A stretch of DNA of 64,000 nucleotides, from assembly GCF_030813245.1 (NCBI RefSeq), contig NZ_JAUSUA010000001.1, positions 744,001 through 808,000 on the forward strand. The letters run 5' to 3'. How positions within the stretch are numbered: position 1 is the stretch's first letter; every line of letters begins with the position of its first letter. The position numbers and the translations under genes are program-made. This stretch comes from Alkalicoccobacillus murimartini (GTDB taxonomy: Bacteria > Bacillota > Bacilli > Bacillales > Bacillaceae_D). Positions 25,659 through 34,627 of the stretch are shown piece by piece. The notes beneath the pieces are model-generated. The model was not told the DNA's origin and ran no database searches. It was given only the letters and a program-made list of their open reading frames with translations.

Positions 25659-28095
25659 GAGTGAACGATATCTGGATCTTCCGTTAGAAGATGTAATCGG
25701 TGACCGGTTTGGACGCTATAGTAAATATATTATTCAAGAAAGGGCTTTGCCGGATGCACGAGACGGTTTAAAGCCAGTTCAAAGACGAATTCTTTATGCA
25801 ATGTATAAAGAAGGCAATACAAGTGAGAAGGCTTACCGGAAATCAGCTAAAACGGTTGGTAATGTAATCGGTAATTACCACCCTCATGGAGACTCTTCTG
25901 TATATGAGGCGATGCTCCGTATGAGTCAAACGTGGAAAGTACGACAGCTTCTAGTGGATATGCATGGGAACAACGGTTCGATTGATTCAGATCCACCCGC
26001 TGCCATGCGTTATACAGAGGCACGTCTTTCACCTATTAGCTCAGAGCTTTTACGTGATTTAGAGAAAGAAACAGTTGAATTCATTGAGAACTTTGATGAC
26101 ACAGAAAAAGAACCTGTTGTTCTTCCTGCAGGGTTTCCAAACTTGCTTGTGAATGGCTCAACTGGGATATCTGCCGGTTATGCTACCGATATTCCTCCAC
26201 ATAATTTACGAGAAATTATTGATGGAGTCATCATGCAAATGGAAAAACCATCAACAACCTTAGATGATTTGCTACAGGTGGTTACCGGACCTGATTTTCC
26301 AACCGGTGGAATTGTTCAAGGCTTAGATGGAATTAGACAGGCCTATGAAACAGGTAAAGGTAAGGTAGTAGTCCGCGCCAAAACCGAACTTGAAGATATG
26401 CGTGGTGGTCGCCAGCAAATTGTGATTACGGAAATTCCTTATGAAGTCGTTAAGTCAAACCTTGTCAAAAAGATGGATGAGATACGTTTTGACAAAAAAG
26501 TAGACGGGATTACAGAGGTTCGTGATGACACAGATAGAACTGGATTACGGATCGTTGTTGAACTAAAGAAAGATGCTGATCCAAATGCTATTCTTCATTA
26601 TTTATATAAAAACACCGATCTACAAACAACCTTCCACTTCAATATGGTTGCTATCTATCATAAAGCGCCTCAATTAATGGGCTTACAAGCACTTATTCAA
26701 GCTTATATTGATCATCAAAAATCAGTGATTAAGCGTCGGTCTGAATTTGAACTTCGTAAGGCACAAGCGAGAGAACATATTGTTGAAGGTCTAATAAAGG
26801 CTGTCTCTATTTTAGATGAAGTCATTAAGGTGATTCGTGCGTCTCAAGATAAACGAGATGCAAAGAATAACTTAATTGACTCGTTCCAATTTACAGAGGA
26901 GCAAGCAGAAGCAATTGTGAACCTCCAGTTATATCGCTTAACGAATACGGACGTCACAACCTTACAACAAGAAGCGGATGAGCTTAAAAAACAAATCCTA
27001 GATTTACAAGCCATTCTAGGTAGTGAAAAAAAGCTTATTAACGTTATTAAGAAAAATTTACTACGCGTACAAAAAGCATTTGCTGAAGAGAGACGAACTG
27101 TGATTACCGCTCAAATTGAAGAGCTTAAAATCAACATGGACGTTCTTATTGCAGCAGAAGATGTTCGCGTAACTGTGACAGAGTCTGGGTACGTTAAACG
27201 AACAAGTTTACGCTCCTTCTCTGCGTCAAGCAAAGAGGCACCAGGTATGAAGGAAGGGGACAAGGTCCTTTTCAATGCCGAACTAAATACAACTGATACA
27301 CTGCTCCTCTTTACAAAGCAGGGTAATTATTTGTTTATTCCGATTCATCAGCTACCTGATATACGGTGGAAGGAAAATGGACAGCATGTTGCGAATCTCG
27401 TCACACTCGATCGAGACGATTCATTCTTGAGCGCGATGGGTATTCGAGAATTCTCAGAAGAAGATTCCCTATTATTTTTAACGAAATCAGGCATGGTCAA
27501 ACGTTCACAGCTTTCACTTTATCAAGCAACAAGGCATTCGAAAGCGCTAGTTGCATTAAAAATTAAAGAACAAGACGAATTATTAGCCGTCATGCGCACA
27601 AAAGGAAATAGCGAGATCTTCCTAGCTACGCAAAATGGATATGGATTATGGTTTGGTGAAGAAGAAGTTGGTTTGGTTGGCCAACGTGCAGCCGGAGTAA
27701 AAGCCATTAACCTAAAAGATGACGATTTTGTTATTGGAGCGGAAACGTTCTCGTTAGATGAAAAAGTTGAGTTTATCTTAGCCACTCATAGAGGCTCCGT
27801 AAAAAAAATGGCGATCACTGAGTTTGAAAAAGGCTCACGTGCCAAGCGAGGGCTCGTAATGTTAAGAGAGCTAAAAAGCAACCCTCATCGATTAGTAGGC
27901 TGTAAACGAATCTTAACAGCCTCGGATGAGTTCGTGTTACTCACAGACAAAGGAACGGAAGAAGTCATTCAAGCAAAATCCTATCGACCAAGCGATCGAT
28001 ATAGCAATGGATCGTATGCAGTTGATACACAAAAAGAAGGATTCTTAACAGACATCAGACGCGTCGCTAAGGATCTACCAGAAGAAAAAGAATAA
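25651..28095 (+). CDS. parC: Topoisomerase IV subunit A
   Basis: DNA-cleaving subunit of 814 residues. The winged-helix/tower region carries the catalytic tyrosine Y121 in PPAAMRYTEARL, and the quinolone-determining region GNYHPHGDSSVYEAM keeps a serine after Asp81, so no classical resistance change is visible. The C-terminal beta-pinwheel follows from about residue 495 with blades such as VRVTVTESGYVKRTSL and LLFLTKSGMVKRSQL. Translationally coupled to parE. The location near dif is typical because topoisomerase IV cooperates with XerCD and FtsK/SpoIIIE at the terminus. Confidence 0.97.
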   Translation: MSKSERYLDLPLEDVIGDRFGRYSKYIIQERALPDARDGLKPVQRRILYAMYKEGNTSEKAYRKSAKTVGNVIGNYHPHGDSSVYEAMLRMSQTWKVRQLLVDMHGNNGSIDSDPPAAMRYTEARLSPISSELLRDLEKETVEFIENFDDTEKEPVVLPAGFPNLLVNGSTGISAGYATDIPPHNLREIIDGVIMQMEKPSTTLDDLLQVVTGPDFPTGGIVQGLDGIRQAYETGKGKVVVRAKTELEDMRGGRQQIVITEIPYEVVKSNLVKKMDEIRFDKKVDGITEVRDDTDRTGLRIVVELKKDADPNAILHYLYKNTDLQTTFHFNMVAIYHKAPQLMGLQALIQAYIDHQKSVIKRRSEFELRKAQAREHIVEGLIKAVSILDEVIKVIRASQDKRDAKNNLIDSFQFTEEQAEAIVNLQLYRLTNTDVTTLQQEADELKKQILDLQAILGSEKKLINVIKKNLLRVQKAFAEERRTVITAQIEELKINMDVLIAAEDVRVTVTESGYVKRTSLRSFSASSKEAPGMKEGDKVLFNAELNTTDTLLLFTKQGNYLFIPIHQLPDIRWKENGQHVANLVTLDRDDSFLSAMGIREFSEEDSLLFLTKSGMVKRSQLSLYQATRHSKALVALKIKEQDELLAVMRTKGNSEIFLATQNGYGLWFGEEEVGLVGQRAAGVKAINLKDDDFVIGAETFSLDEKVEFILATHRGSVKKMAITEFEKGSRAKRGLVMLRELKSNPHRLVGCKRILTASDEFVLLTDKGTEEVIQAKSYRPSDRYSNGSYAVDTQKEGFLTDIRRVAKDLPEEKE

Positions 28096-28118
28096 GCCCT
28101 AGGGCTTATTCTTTTTCT
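28083..28118 (+). terminator. parEC terminator overlapping the stop codon
   Basis: A perfect 17-bp inverted repeat (28083-28099 and 28102-28118) contains the parC stop and ends in a T-rich arm. The central CCCTAGGG leaves a minimal loop. Confidence 0.85.
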
Positions 28119-28182
28119 ATATAGGCAATAGGTTTAAAAGAAGGAGAGAGGGGAATAAAAGATAGAAAGGAGGCATCATTAT

Positions 28183-28668
28183 ATGCCATTAACAGACAAG
28201 CAAATAAATACATTAAAAGAATCTCTTGTGAAGATAAAAAGTGAACTAGAAGGCAAAGAAGGATTCACAACGGATTATAGTGAATCAACTGGAGAAGTTT
28301 CAAATGGTGTCGATAATCATATGGCTGATCAAGCGGCTCAATACGAGGATCGCATGAAGGAGCAAACCTTTCAGCGTGTTGATCAAGAGAAGTTACAAGA
28401 GGTAGAGGAAGCGTTACAACGAATGGAAGATGGTTCGTATGGTGTCTGTATAGACACTGGTGAAGAGATTCCGTTTGAGCGACTTGAGATCGTTCCTTAT
28501 GCTAAACGTACGATAGAAGCGCAGGAAAAGGCAGACCAAGATGGTTCTGATCAAAATGCGGATAAACAATTTGAAGAAGCGATGAACAATGTGGCTGACC
28601 GTGATACGTTACGTGAAGACACACTCACAACACAGAAGTTAGATAAAGAACAGGATGCGTATAAATAA
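28183..28668 (+). CDS. DksA/TraR-like protein of the YocK/YteA group with degenerate zinc finger
   Basis: Acidic protein of 161 residues. An N-terminal helical hairpin (LTDKQINTLKESLVKIKSELE) and the region DNHMADQAAQYEDRMKEQTFQ precede a DksA-type finger region GSYGVCIDTGEEIPFERLEIVPYA. Of the four zinc ligands only the first Cys remains; the others are Thr/absent, as in B. subtilis YteA and YocK. DksA proteins act in the RNA polymerase secondary channel, but the role of these Bacillus homologues (sporulation or stress related) is not settled. GGAGG precedes the ATG. Confidence 0.8.
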   Translation: MPLTDKQINTLKESLVKIKSELEGKEGFTTDYSESTGEVSNGVDNHMADQAAQYEDRMKEQTFQRVDQEKLQEVEEALQRMEDGSYGVCIDTGEEIPFERLEIVPYAKRTIEAQEKADQDGSDQNADKQFEEAMNNVADRDTLREDTLTTQKLDKEQDAYK

Positions 28669-28696
28669 AGCAAGAAGGTACTGTTTTAGTCGCCTT

Positions 28697-28730
28697 AAAA
28701 CCCGAACTATGTATTGGTTCGGGTTTTGTA
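28697..28730 (+). terminator. Terminator after the DksA-like gene
   Basis: AAAACCCGAAC (28697-28707) pairs with GTTCGGGTTTT (28717-28727). Confidence 0.85.
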
Positions 28731-28814
28731 CGATCATAATGAGAGACTAAGGCTACTTCTCCGGACATACACTCCGCTTGTAAAGTCCAAATTAAGTTTA
28801 GTTCCGAGATATCA

Positions 28815-28854
28815 AAAAAGTGCTTACTCAGTTGATCTTGAGTAAGCACTTTTT
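28815..28854 (-). terminator. ytvI terminator
   Basis: A 16-bp perfect stem AAAAAGTGCTTACTCA/TGAGTAAGCACTTTTT with an 8-base loop, T-rich on both strands. Confidence 0.92.
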
Positions 28855-28855
28855 A

Positions 28856-29977
28856 TTATGTCTTTTTCCATCCATCTCGTATAAAGTGGCCTACTGAAGT
28901 AGTCATGCCTATATCATGGAAGATCATAACTAATACTAGGATAAGAGGTCCGACGATAATTCCGACCGCTCCCATTAGTTGAAGACCCGCAAACATAGAT
29001 ATAAGAACAGCCACAGGGTTCAAGTTTAGACTACTTGAGAGAATCTTTGGCTCGATCATCTGGCGAATCACTACGATGATGGCATAGAGAATAAGGACAC
29101 CAAAGGCTAGTGAGAGGTCGCCACTAATCAGTAAATAGATTCCCCACGGTATCAGTATGGTGCCTGTACCGAGATAAGGAAGCAATTCAGCTAAACCAAC
29201 GATAATGGCTAATGTTAATGCTCCATCGACACGAATAATCAGTAATCCAATAAAAACAATAACCGCCGTAATAAACATTAGAATAACTTGTGCGCGGATA
29301 AAACCTAACAACCTTACACGCACTCCCTGGATAAAGGCCTGAATTTTACTTCTAACACTTAAAGGGATCACTTTGCGAAAAGCTGATTGATAGCTGTGCC
29401 AGCTTTTACCCATAAAATATATACTGATGACACCAAACAAGAAGGCAACGAGAAAGCCTGGTAAACCAAATATTACTCTGGATGTCCAATCAAGCAGTGC
29501 TTGACCTGTTGAACCAACTAAATTACCTAATTGAGTACCAAGCTGCGAAATACTTTGTTTTAGTGCATCCTGCTGTGTTTGATCAAGACTATTAAAGAGA
29601 CCAAGACCTTGCTGCCAGAAAGGTAACACCGTATCATTAAAGAAAATCTGAATTTTGCTTGAGCCTAATTCAATCCACATGGGCACTTGTTCAAAAAAGC
29701 GTCTAAGACTAAAGAAAATCAAAAATCCGATACCCGTTAATAGAGATGAAATGACAATAATTCCGACAAGTAAGCCAAAAAAGCTAGCAAAACCGGAATT
29801 TAATCTCAATTTATTTTTGAGTAATCTCATAAACGGCTGCATCATCCATGCGAACAGGGCCGCAATCCAAAATGGATACGTAATGGAGAATAGTTTAATA
29901 AACAGCCAACTTGCTACAATAAGCACAAGTGCGAATAATACCGCACGTAACGCCATAAAGGCGTGAGCCTGGGTCAT
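28856..29977 (-). CDS. ytvI: Sporulation integral membrane protein YtvI (AI-2E exporter family)
   Basis: Membrane protein of 373 residues, matching B. subtilis YtvI (about 371). It has paired N-terminal helices, a soluble amphipathic region (about 90-150) and four to five C-terminal helices including ELLPYLGTGTILIPWGIYLLI and GLQLMGAVGIIVGPLILVLV, typical of the UPF0118/AI-2E family. YtvI is reported as a sporulation protein, but its transported substrate is unknown. The start is the ATG at 29977 behind AAAGGAAC; an upstream in-frame start at 30034 adds 19 polar residues without a ribosome binding site. Confidence 0.88.
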   Translation of the reverse strand: MTQAHAFMALRAVLFALVLIVASWLFIKLFSITYPFWIAALFAWMMQPFMRLLKNKLRLNSGFASFFGLLVGIIVISSLLTGIGFLIFFSLRRFFEQVPMWIELGSSKIQIFFNDTVLPFWQQGLGLFNSLDQTQQDALKQSISQLGTQLGNLVGSTGQALLDWTSRVIFGLPGFLVAFLFGVISIYFMGKSWHSYQSAFRKVIPLSVRSKIQAFIQGVRVRLLGFIRAQVILMFITAVIVFIGLLIIRVDGALTLAIIVGLAELLPYLGTGTILIPWGIYLLISGDLSLAFGVLILYAIIVVIRQMIEPKILSSSLNLNPVAVLISMFAGLQLMGAVGIIVGPLILVLVMIFHDIGMTTSVGHFIRDGWKKT

Positions 29978-30097
29978 ATAATGTTTGTTCCTTTCCGTTC
30001 TCCAATGATGACTCTCTATTTCTATGTTATACACATACTGTTTCTTTTATATTAATTCCCTGAAAATACCTTGTCAAACCTATTGGAATAAAAGAAA

Positions 30098-30124
30098 AAA
30101 GAAACACCCAGAGAGTGTTTCTTT
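30098..30124 (-). terminator. motAB terminator
   Basis: AAAGAAACAC (30098-30107) pairs with GTGTTTCTTT (30115-30124); on the minus strand the stem runs into a T-rich tail. Confidence 0.85.
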
Positions 30125-30131
30125 AATCATT

Positions 30132-30944
30132 CTAATCTGTATATTCAGCTTCTAATTGTTCACGTTCTACATTAAACGGGAGGATAAGAATTTCTACCCG
30201 ACGGTTTTTCTGACGACCATCTTCCGTTTCATTTGACTCTATCGGCTTGTATTCACCATGACCCGCGACAACAAACTGACTAGGCTTCAAGCGATCATTT
30301 TCTAAGAAGAACCCGAGAACATTTTCCGCACGAGCAATACTTAACGTCCAATTAGACTGGAACTGAGGCGTATTTATCGGACGATCATCTGTATGACCAG
30401 AAATCTGAATATACCGCGGTGGATCCGTAGCTAACATATCTGAAATTTCAAAGACTATATCTTGAGCGCCAGATTTTAATGAATCACTGCCTGAATCAAA
30501 AAGAATATTATCGTTTATCGTGATCAGAAGCCCTTCCATTCCAATCTCCGTTGATAGACGATCGCTCAGACCTTGCTCCTCAATAAAACGATTTAATTCT
30601 CTTTGAAGCTGCCATAGATCTTCAGAGGGACCATCTTCACCATTGCCATCTGAATCAGTCTGTTGAACATCCTCATCTTGGTCATCCGATTCATCGGCAG
30701 CAGCCGCTGAATCGGATGGGGAGGTACCGTCTCCTTCTAACGAATCTGAATACTCTAGTATGCTTGTTCCACCTAAGGCGTCATTAAGAGCTGATTTTAG
30801 TGATTCATAACGTGTATTATCTACTTGACCCATAGCGAATAAGATAATAAAGAGTGCCAATAATAATGTAAGCATATCAGCATAAGGCAATAACCAGCTT
30901 TCATCTACATGCTCTTCATCGTGTTTTTTTCTTCTAGCTGACAT
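30132..30944 (-). CDS. motB: Flagellar stator protein MotB
   Basis: Stator subunit of 270 residues. After a basic N-terminus comes the single membrane helix with the ion-binding aspartate D23 in SWLLPYADMLTLLLALFIIL. A long acidic Ser/Asp linker (about 65-105) and an OmpA-like peptidoglycan-binding domain (DNILFDSGSDSLKSGAQ; ISGHTDDRPI; NRRVEILILP) follow. The sequence is MotB-like, not MotS-like. Just after the helix it has A37-M38-G39-Q40, which resembles the region that governs dual sodium/proton use in B. clausii MotB. The start overlaps motA by 11 bases. Confidence 0.93.
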   Translation of the reverse strand: MSARRKKHDEEHVDESWLLPYADMLTLLLALFIILFAMGQVDNTRYESLKSALNDALGGTSILEYSDSLEGDGTSPSDSAAAADESDDQDEDVQQTDSDGNGEDGPSEDLWQLQRELNRFIEEQGLSDRLSTEIGMEGLLITINDNILFDSGSDSLKSGAQDIVFEISDMLATDPPRYIQISGHTDDRPINTPQFQSNWTLSIARAENVLGFFLENDRLKPSQFVVAGHGEYKPIESNETEDGRQKNRRVEILILPFNVEREQLEAEYTD

Positions 30945-31728
30945 ATTCCTGTTCAGCTCCTTCTATATAAGAAAGCTGTTCTTTTTCACCCATGTAAACA
31001 CTCAGGTATTCCTCAATAGCACGGGGAGAGCTTCCATTTAAGATGGCGATTGTTCCTTCTACAATCATGTGATTATGAAGAACCTCGGCACGTGATTTTC
31101 GTTTTAACTTATTAGCAAAAGGATGGAATAATACATATCCACAAAAGATCCCAAATAACGTAGCAACAAATGCTGCAGCAATGGAATGACCTAATGCTTC
31201 TGTATCATCTAGGTTTCCTAATGCAGCGATAAGTCCAAGTACTGCTCCTAGAACTCCCAAACTAGGTGAATAGGTACCAGCTTGAGTAAAAATAGATGCG
31301 CCAGAAGAGTGTCTATCTTGCATGGCATCAATACGTTCATTCAATGTGTGGCGAATAAACTCTGGCTCTTGTCCATCAATCATCATACGAACAGCTTGCT
31401 TAAAGAAGGGATCTTGAATTTCATCAACCTTTGATTCTAGTGCAAGCATACCTTCACGACGAGATATTGTTGCGTACTCTACAAATTGTTTAACTAATTC
31501 ATCTTGGGATACTTGTTTTTTCTCTGTGAAAAGTACTCTAAATAAGCTCGGAATACGTTTAACCTCATTAAACGGAAATGCAATTAAAATAGCTGCGGCT
31601 GTACCAGCAAATATAATAAGTAGGGCGGCCGGATTTACAAGGACCGATAGACTGGTTCCTTTAAAGACCATTCCAATTAATACAGCAGCCACTCCTAGAA
31701 AGATCCCAATATACGACGTTTTATCCAT
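30934..31728 (-). CDS. motA: Flagellar stator protein MotA
   Basis: Stator subunit of 264 residues with four membrane helices: two near the N-terminus (IGIFLGVAAVLIGMVFKG; NPAALLIIFAGTAAAILIAF) and two after residue 150 (SPSLGVLGAVLGLIAALGNL; GHSIAAAFVATLFGIFCGYV). The cytoplasmic loop between them (about 60-145) contacts the rotor protein FliG. It forms the ion channel with MotB. AAGGAG precedes the ATG at 31728. No clear sigma-D promoter was found; TAAACTTA-like elements are absent and a weak sigma-A-like TATACT lies upstream. Confidence 0.93.
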   Translation of the reverse strand: MDKTSYIGIFLGVAAVLIGMVFKGTSLSVLVNPAALLIIFAGTAAAILIAFPFNEVKRIPSLFRVLFTEKKQVSQDELVKQFVEYATISRREGMLALESKVDEIQDPFFKQAVRMMIDGQEPEFIRHTLNERIDAMQDRHSSGASIFTQAGTYSPSLGVLGAVLGLIAALGNLDDTEALGHSIAAAFVATLFGIFCGYVLFHPFANKLKRKSRAEVLHNHMIVEGTIAILNGSSPRAIEEYLSVYMGEKEQLSYIEGAEQEYVS

Positions 31729-32064
31729 AGTGATTCTCCTTCAACAATATAATAATAGTACCAGTATACTATACTTAAGTCCTAGTTAGTAAGAATGGGG
31801 GAAATTTAGTTAAAATACTTGATTAGACTTAGTTATTTACCATAAATTGATTATAAATAGGGATATTTGAAGGGTAAATAATCATAAAAACTTGTCGATA
31901 TCGCACTTTAAATAAAAGGGTATATTCAAAAACAAGCATGATAAATTGAATCATAATAAGCCTAAAGACCTATATGTGTGACAAGCACATTTCATTTAAT
32001 TGTCATAATTTGATATACTAATTTGAACGAAAGACTGGTTTTTGTGTAGAAGGGACGTAAATAC
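31729..32064. other. Divergent intergenic region, motA/yitT-like gene
   Basis: 336 AT-rich bases with no ORF. On the plus strand TATACT at 32014-32019 with TTCATT at 31991-31996 (17 bases apart) may be the promoter of the YitT-family gene. On the minus strand TATACT-like sequence near 31765 may serve motA. No sigma-D consensus GCCGATAA was seen. Confidence 0.45.
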
Positions 32065-32934
32065 ATGCCAAGAGTACATAGGAAAGAAACGATTTTGCAT
32101 TTAATGGGCCGTATTCCTTTAATCATCATTGGTGCCATCATGGCTGCAGGATCTATCGAGTTATTTTTATTACCCAGCTCCATTATTGATGGAGGTATTA
32201 TCGGAATCTCTCTCATTCTAAATAATTTAACAAATATAAACTTTGGAATCCTTGTCTTTGTGATCAATCTGCCTTTTCTTTACTTCGGATATAAATTTAT
32301 CGGTAACAAATTTTTAGTCTCTTCATTAATAGGCATTTTAACCTTATCGTTAGGTGAAACCTATTTGCATCATCTACACTTACCTGCATTTACCACATCA
32401 CCATTGCTTGCAACAGTGTTTGGAGGCGTATTTTTAGGTGCTGGTGTTGGAATTGTTATTCGATATGGAGGAGCACTAGATGGTACGGAAATTCTCGGGA
32501 TATTACTGTCTAAGAAATTTCCTTTTACAGTAGGGGAATTTGTCATGATTTTTAATGTATTTGTCTTTGTTTGGGCCGGTTATGTTTTAGGAGCGGAGCA
32601 AGCGATGTATTCAATTATTACATATTTCATTGCAGCTAAAACAATAGATGTTGTCATTCAAGGCATAGACGAAACAAAAGCAGTACTTATTGTCTCGGAT
32701 TATTATGAAGAACTGGCTGAAGCCATAACATCAGAACTTGGGCGGGGGATTACGATGTTAAATGGAAAAGGCGGGTTCAAAAATGATCAGAAAGAAATTT
32801 TGTATGTAGTTGTAACTAGACTTGAAGTGATGACCCTTAAAAATATTGTAACCGACATCGATAAAAACGCATTTATAACAATTATGAACACACAAGAAGC
32901 GCACGGATCAACATTTAAATCAGGAGTTCATTAA
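32065..32934 (+). CDS. YitT family membrane protein (DUF161/DUF2179)
   Basis: Protein of 289 residues: five to six membrane helices (about 14-200), with the family motif [24 protein letters not shown] split around residues 138-160, followed by a cytosolic ferredoxin-like DUF2179 domain ([33 protein letters not shown]). Members are common in several copies in bacilli and some are proposed transporters; none is firmly characterised. The ATG at 32065 follows AAGGGACG. A terminator follows closely. Confidence 0.9.
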   Translation: MPRVHRKETILHLMGRIPLIIIGAIMAAGSIELFLLPSSIIDGGIIGISLILNNLTNINFGILVFVINLPFLYFGYKFIGNKFLVSSLIGILTLSLGETYLHHLHLPAFTTSPLLATVFGGVFLGAGVGIVIRYGGALDGTEILGILLSKKFPFTVGEFVMIFNVFVFVWAGYVLGAEQAMYSIITYFIAAKTIDVVIQGIDETKAVLIVSDYYEELAEAITSELGRGITMLNGKGGFKNDQKEILYVVVTRLEVMTLKNIVTDIDKNAFITIMNTQEAHGSTFKSGVH

Positions 32935-32935
32935 G

Positions 32936-32963
32936 CAACCATGCCTAGTATGGTTGTTTTTTT
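32936..32963 (+). terminator. Terminator after the YitT-family gene
   Basis: CAACCAT (32936-32942) pairs with ATGGTTG (32950-32956), followed by seven T. Confidence 0.88.
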
Positions 32964-33103
32964 ATATAGACAGTAGGTATTTAGACGTGAAATGATTGCA
33001 ACGGCATAATTGATGACATATAGAAGAGCAAAACATGATACAATGTGTATAATTGTGAAAATGCTTTTGTTTTTTTAACAGGATTTGAAAAAGGAGTACG
33101 CCT

Positions 33104-33964
33104 ATGGTAAAAGAAGCTATGTTTAAGCTTTTGTTGCTATTTAGTCTATGTCTATTAACTTCTTGTACAACAACCGATAAAGATGATCAAATTGTACCAG
33201 AGCTGGAGCAACCAGAAAGTCATGACATTATTCAACAAGTTCAAACAAATATACGAGATATTAATAACTTTACATTAACATCAGAAAGTAAACAGACCGT
33301 ATCTAAGGGAGATCTCAACCAAGAAATCATTTCACGCAATTCCCACACACTTTACAATATCTCTCCAGTTACATATCATCAAAAAATCGTGACAAACACC
33401 AGCCAATCACAATCTTCTAGAACAGAAACGTCTAGTGGTGAACAATACGTAACCGAAGATGGCGCATATTTATTAAAAAACTCAACAGATATATGGATGG
33501 AGATTCCATTAGAATTGACCCAGGAAGTCATTGATTTTCAAAATCCTCATCTTGATCCCAATAGCTATCTGGAATTAATGGAAGAAAACAAAGAAATGAT
33601 TGAGATCGAAGAGACCGAAGAGTATTATATCTTAGGGATCGAAGGAGAGGGACCAGAATTACGTGATATGGTGATGCAACTTTATCATATAAGTAACTTA
33701 GCCAATGAACAACAATCGATTGAGATAATGAATCACATGGACATTACATCGATTCAATATGATCTGTATATCAATAAAGGAACATATTTACTCGATCGAG
33801 CAGAAATAACGATTGATCTCATCACAATGTTTGAAGGAGATTCAGTGAGCATTGACATGAATGTCGACACAAACATTATCGATTATAATGATACCGAAGT
33901 CATTCAAATTCCAACTGACATTATAAATAATGCTGAGGAATACAGATTAGAATTAAATGAATAG
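33104..33964 (+). CDS. Surface lipoprotein, DUF6612-like
   Basis: Predicted lipoprotein of 286 residues: signal peptide with lipobox LTSC (Cys21), then an LolA/LppX-like beta-rich body with alternating polar strands and the segment SSGEQYVTEDGAYLLKNSTDIWMEIP. Such folds shield hydrophobic ligands or act as anti-sigma partners in bacilli, but the exact role here cannot be read. AAAAGGAG precedes the ATG. The gene lies immediately before dif and is monocistronic. Confidence 0.72.
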   Translation: MVKEAMFKLLLLFSLCLLTSCTTTDKDDQIVPELEQPESHDIIQQVQTNIRDINNFTLTSESKQTVSKGDLNQEIISRNSHTLYNISPVTYHQKIVTNTSQSQSSRTETSSGEQYVTEDGAYLLKNSTDIWMEIPLELTQEVIDFQNPHLDPNSYLELMEENKEMIEIEETEEYYILGIEGEGPELRDMVMQLYHISNLANEQQSIEIMNHMDITSIQYDLYINKGTYLLDRAEITIDLITMFEGDSVSIDMNVDTNIIDYNDTEVIQIPTDIINNAEEYRLELNE

Positions 33965-33973
33965 ATGTAAACC

Positions 33974-34008
33974 AAAAAAACTGTGAGTAAAAATCTCAGT
34001 TTTTTTTA
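33974..34008 (+). terminator. Terminator after the lipoprotein gene
   Basis: AAAAAACTG and CAGTTTTTTTT form an A/T-rich stem with a T run. Confidence 0.75.
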
Positions 34009-34068
34009 TTTCGTCTCAAAACTACAAGAATACTTTAGAAATGAGACGATTTGTCGATTTTCTTTATT

Positions 34069-34096
34069 GGTTCCGATAATATATATTATGTAAACC
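34069..34096 (+). other. dif: Chromosome dimer resolution site dif
   Basis: A 28-base site in a convergent intergenic gap. Its XerC-side arm reads GGTTCCGATAAT and its XerD-side arm ATTATGTAAACC, joined by ATAT. From memory it matches B. subtilis dif at 23 of 28 positions and also shares the GGT and ATAAT features of E. coli dif. Tyrosine recombinases CodV/RipX (XerCD) act here with FtsK/SpoIIIE to resolve dimeric chromosomes. It is flanked by terminators on both sides, so neither transcript crosses it. Confidence 0.93.
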
Positions 34097-34116
34097 TAGA
34101 AAAATACTCTTTTGAA

Positions 34117-34142
34117 AAGCAGCATCATTTACGATGCTGCTT
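34117..34142. terminator. Terminator beside dif
   Basis: AAGCAGCATC (34117-34126) pairs perfectly with GATGCTGCTT (34133-34142); the A-rich left flank gives a U tract on the minus strand for the following gene. Confidence 0.8.
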
Positions 34143-34160
34143 CCTACTCTTTAATTTTTT

Positions 34161-34496
34161 TCAATCTGAAACTTCTACAATATCTAAAATGCGTATTTCA
34201 CGGTTTTCTTCATATCGAAACTCAACAATATAATTCGACTCATTTCCTTCTAATTCTAAATAATTTGAAGAACTTACGAAGTCGCTAGATCGTATAAAAT
34301 CTTGAATCGCCGCTATAGAGTCTGCTGTGGCTTCACTATTTACATTTTCTAAATTGCTCTCCACAAGCAAATCCTCAATTAGTTCAGGTGTAGTTATTGT
34401 TTTGTTTGCTTCCGTTATATATAACGATGCAAAAATTAGTAAGCCCACAAGAGAAATTATTAACGCAATGATAGATCGCAATTTTTGATTTTTCAT
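34161..34496 (-). CDS. Hypothetical membrane-anchored protein
   Basis: Protein of 111 residues with one N-terminal membrane helix (SIIALIISLVGLLIFASLYI) and an extracytoplasmic part of about 85 residues ending in three predicted strands (YIVEFRYEENREIRILDIVEV). No family recognised. Start is the ATG at 34496 with GAGGTG upstream; a GTG four codons earlier lies in that site. It is the first - strand gene right of dif. Confidence 0.65.
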   Translation of the reverse strand: MKNQKLRSIIALIISLVGLLIFASLYITEANKTITTPELIEDLLVESNLENVNSEATADSIAAIQDFIRSSDFVSSSNYLELEGNESNYIVEFRYEENREIRILDIVEVSD

Positions 34497-34627
34497 GTTG
34501 TGAAACACCTCAAAAGTCTAATTTAAATAAAAATTTTCTAAGACAACATTGTATATCCCTATGTCTAGCAACCACTGGCAGTACGATTGCCCTCCTGTTA
34601 TCAATCATTAGCGAAGGATATTCATGT

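Noticed and set aside
31729-32064. Sigma-D promoter for motAB
   Set aside because: No TAAA-N15-GCCGATAA sequence was found on the minus strand.
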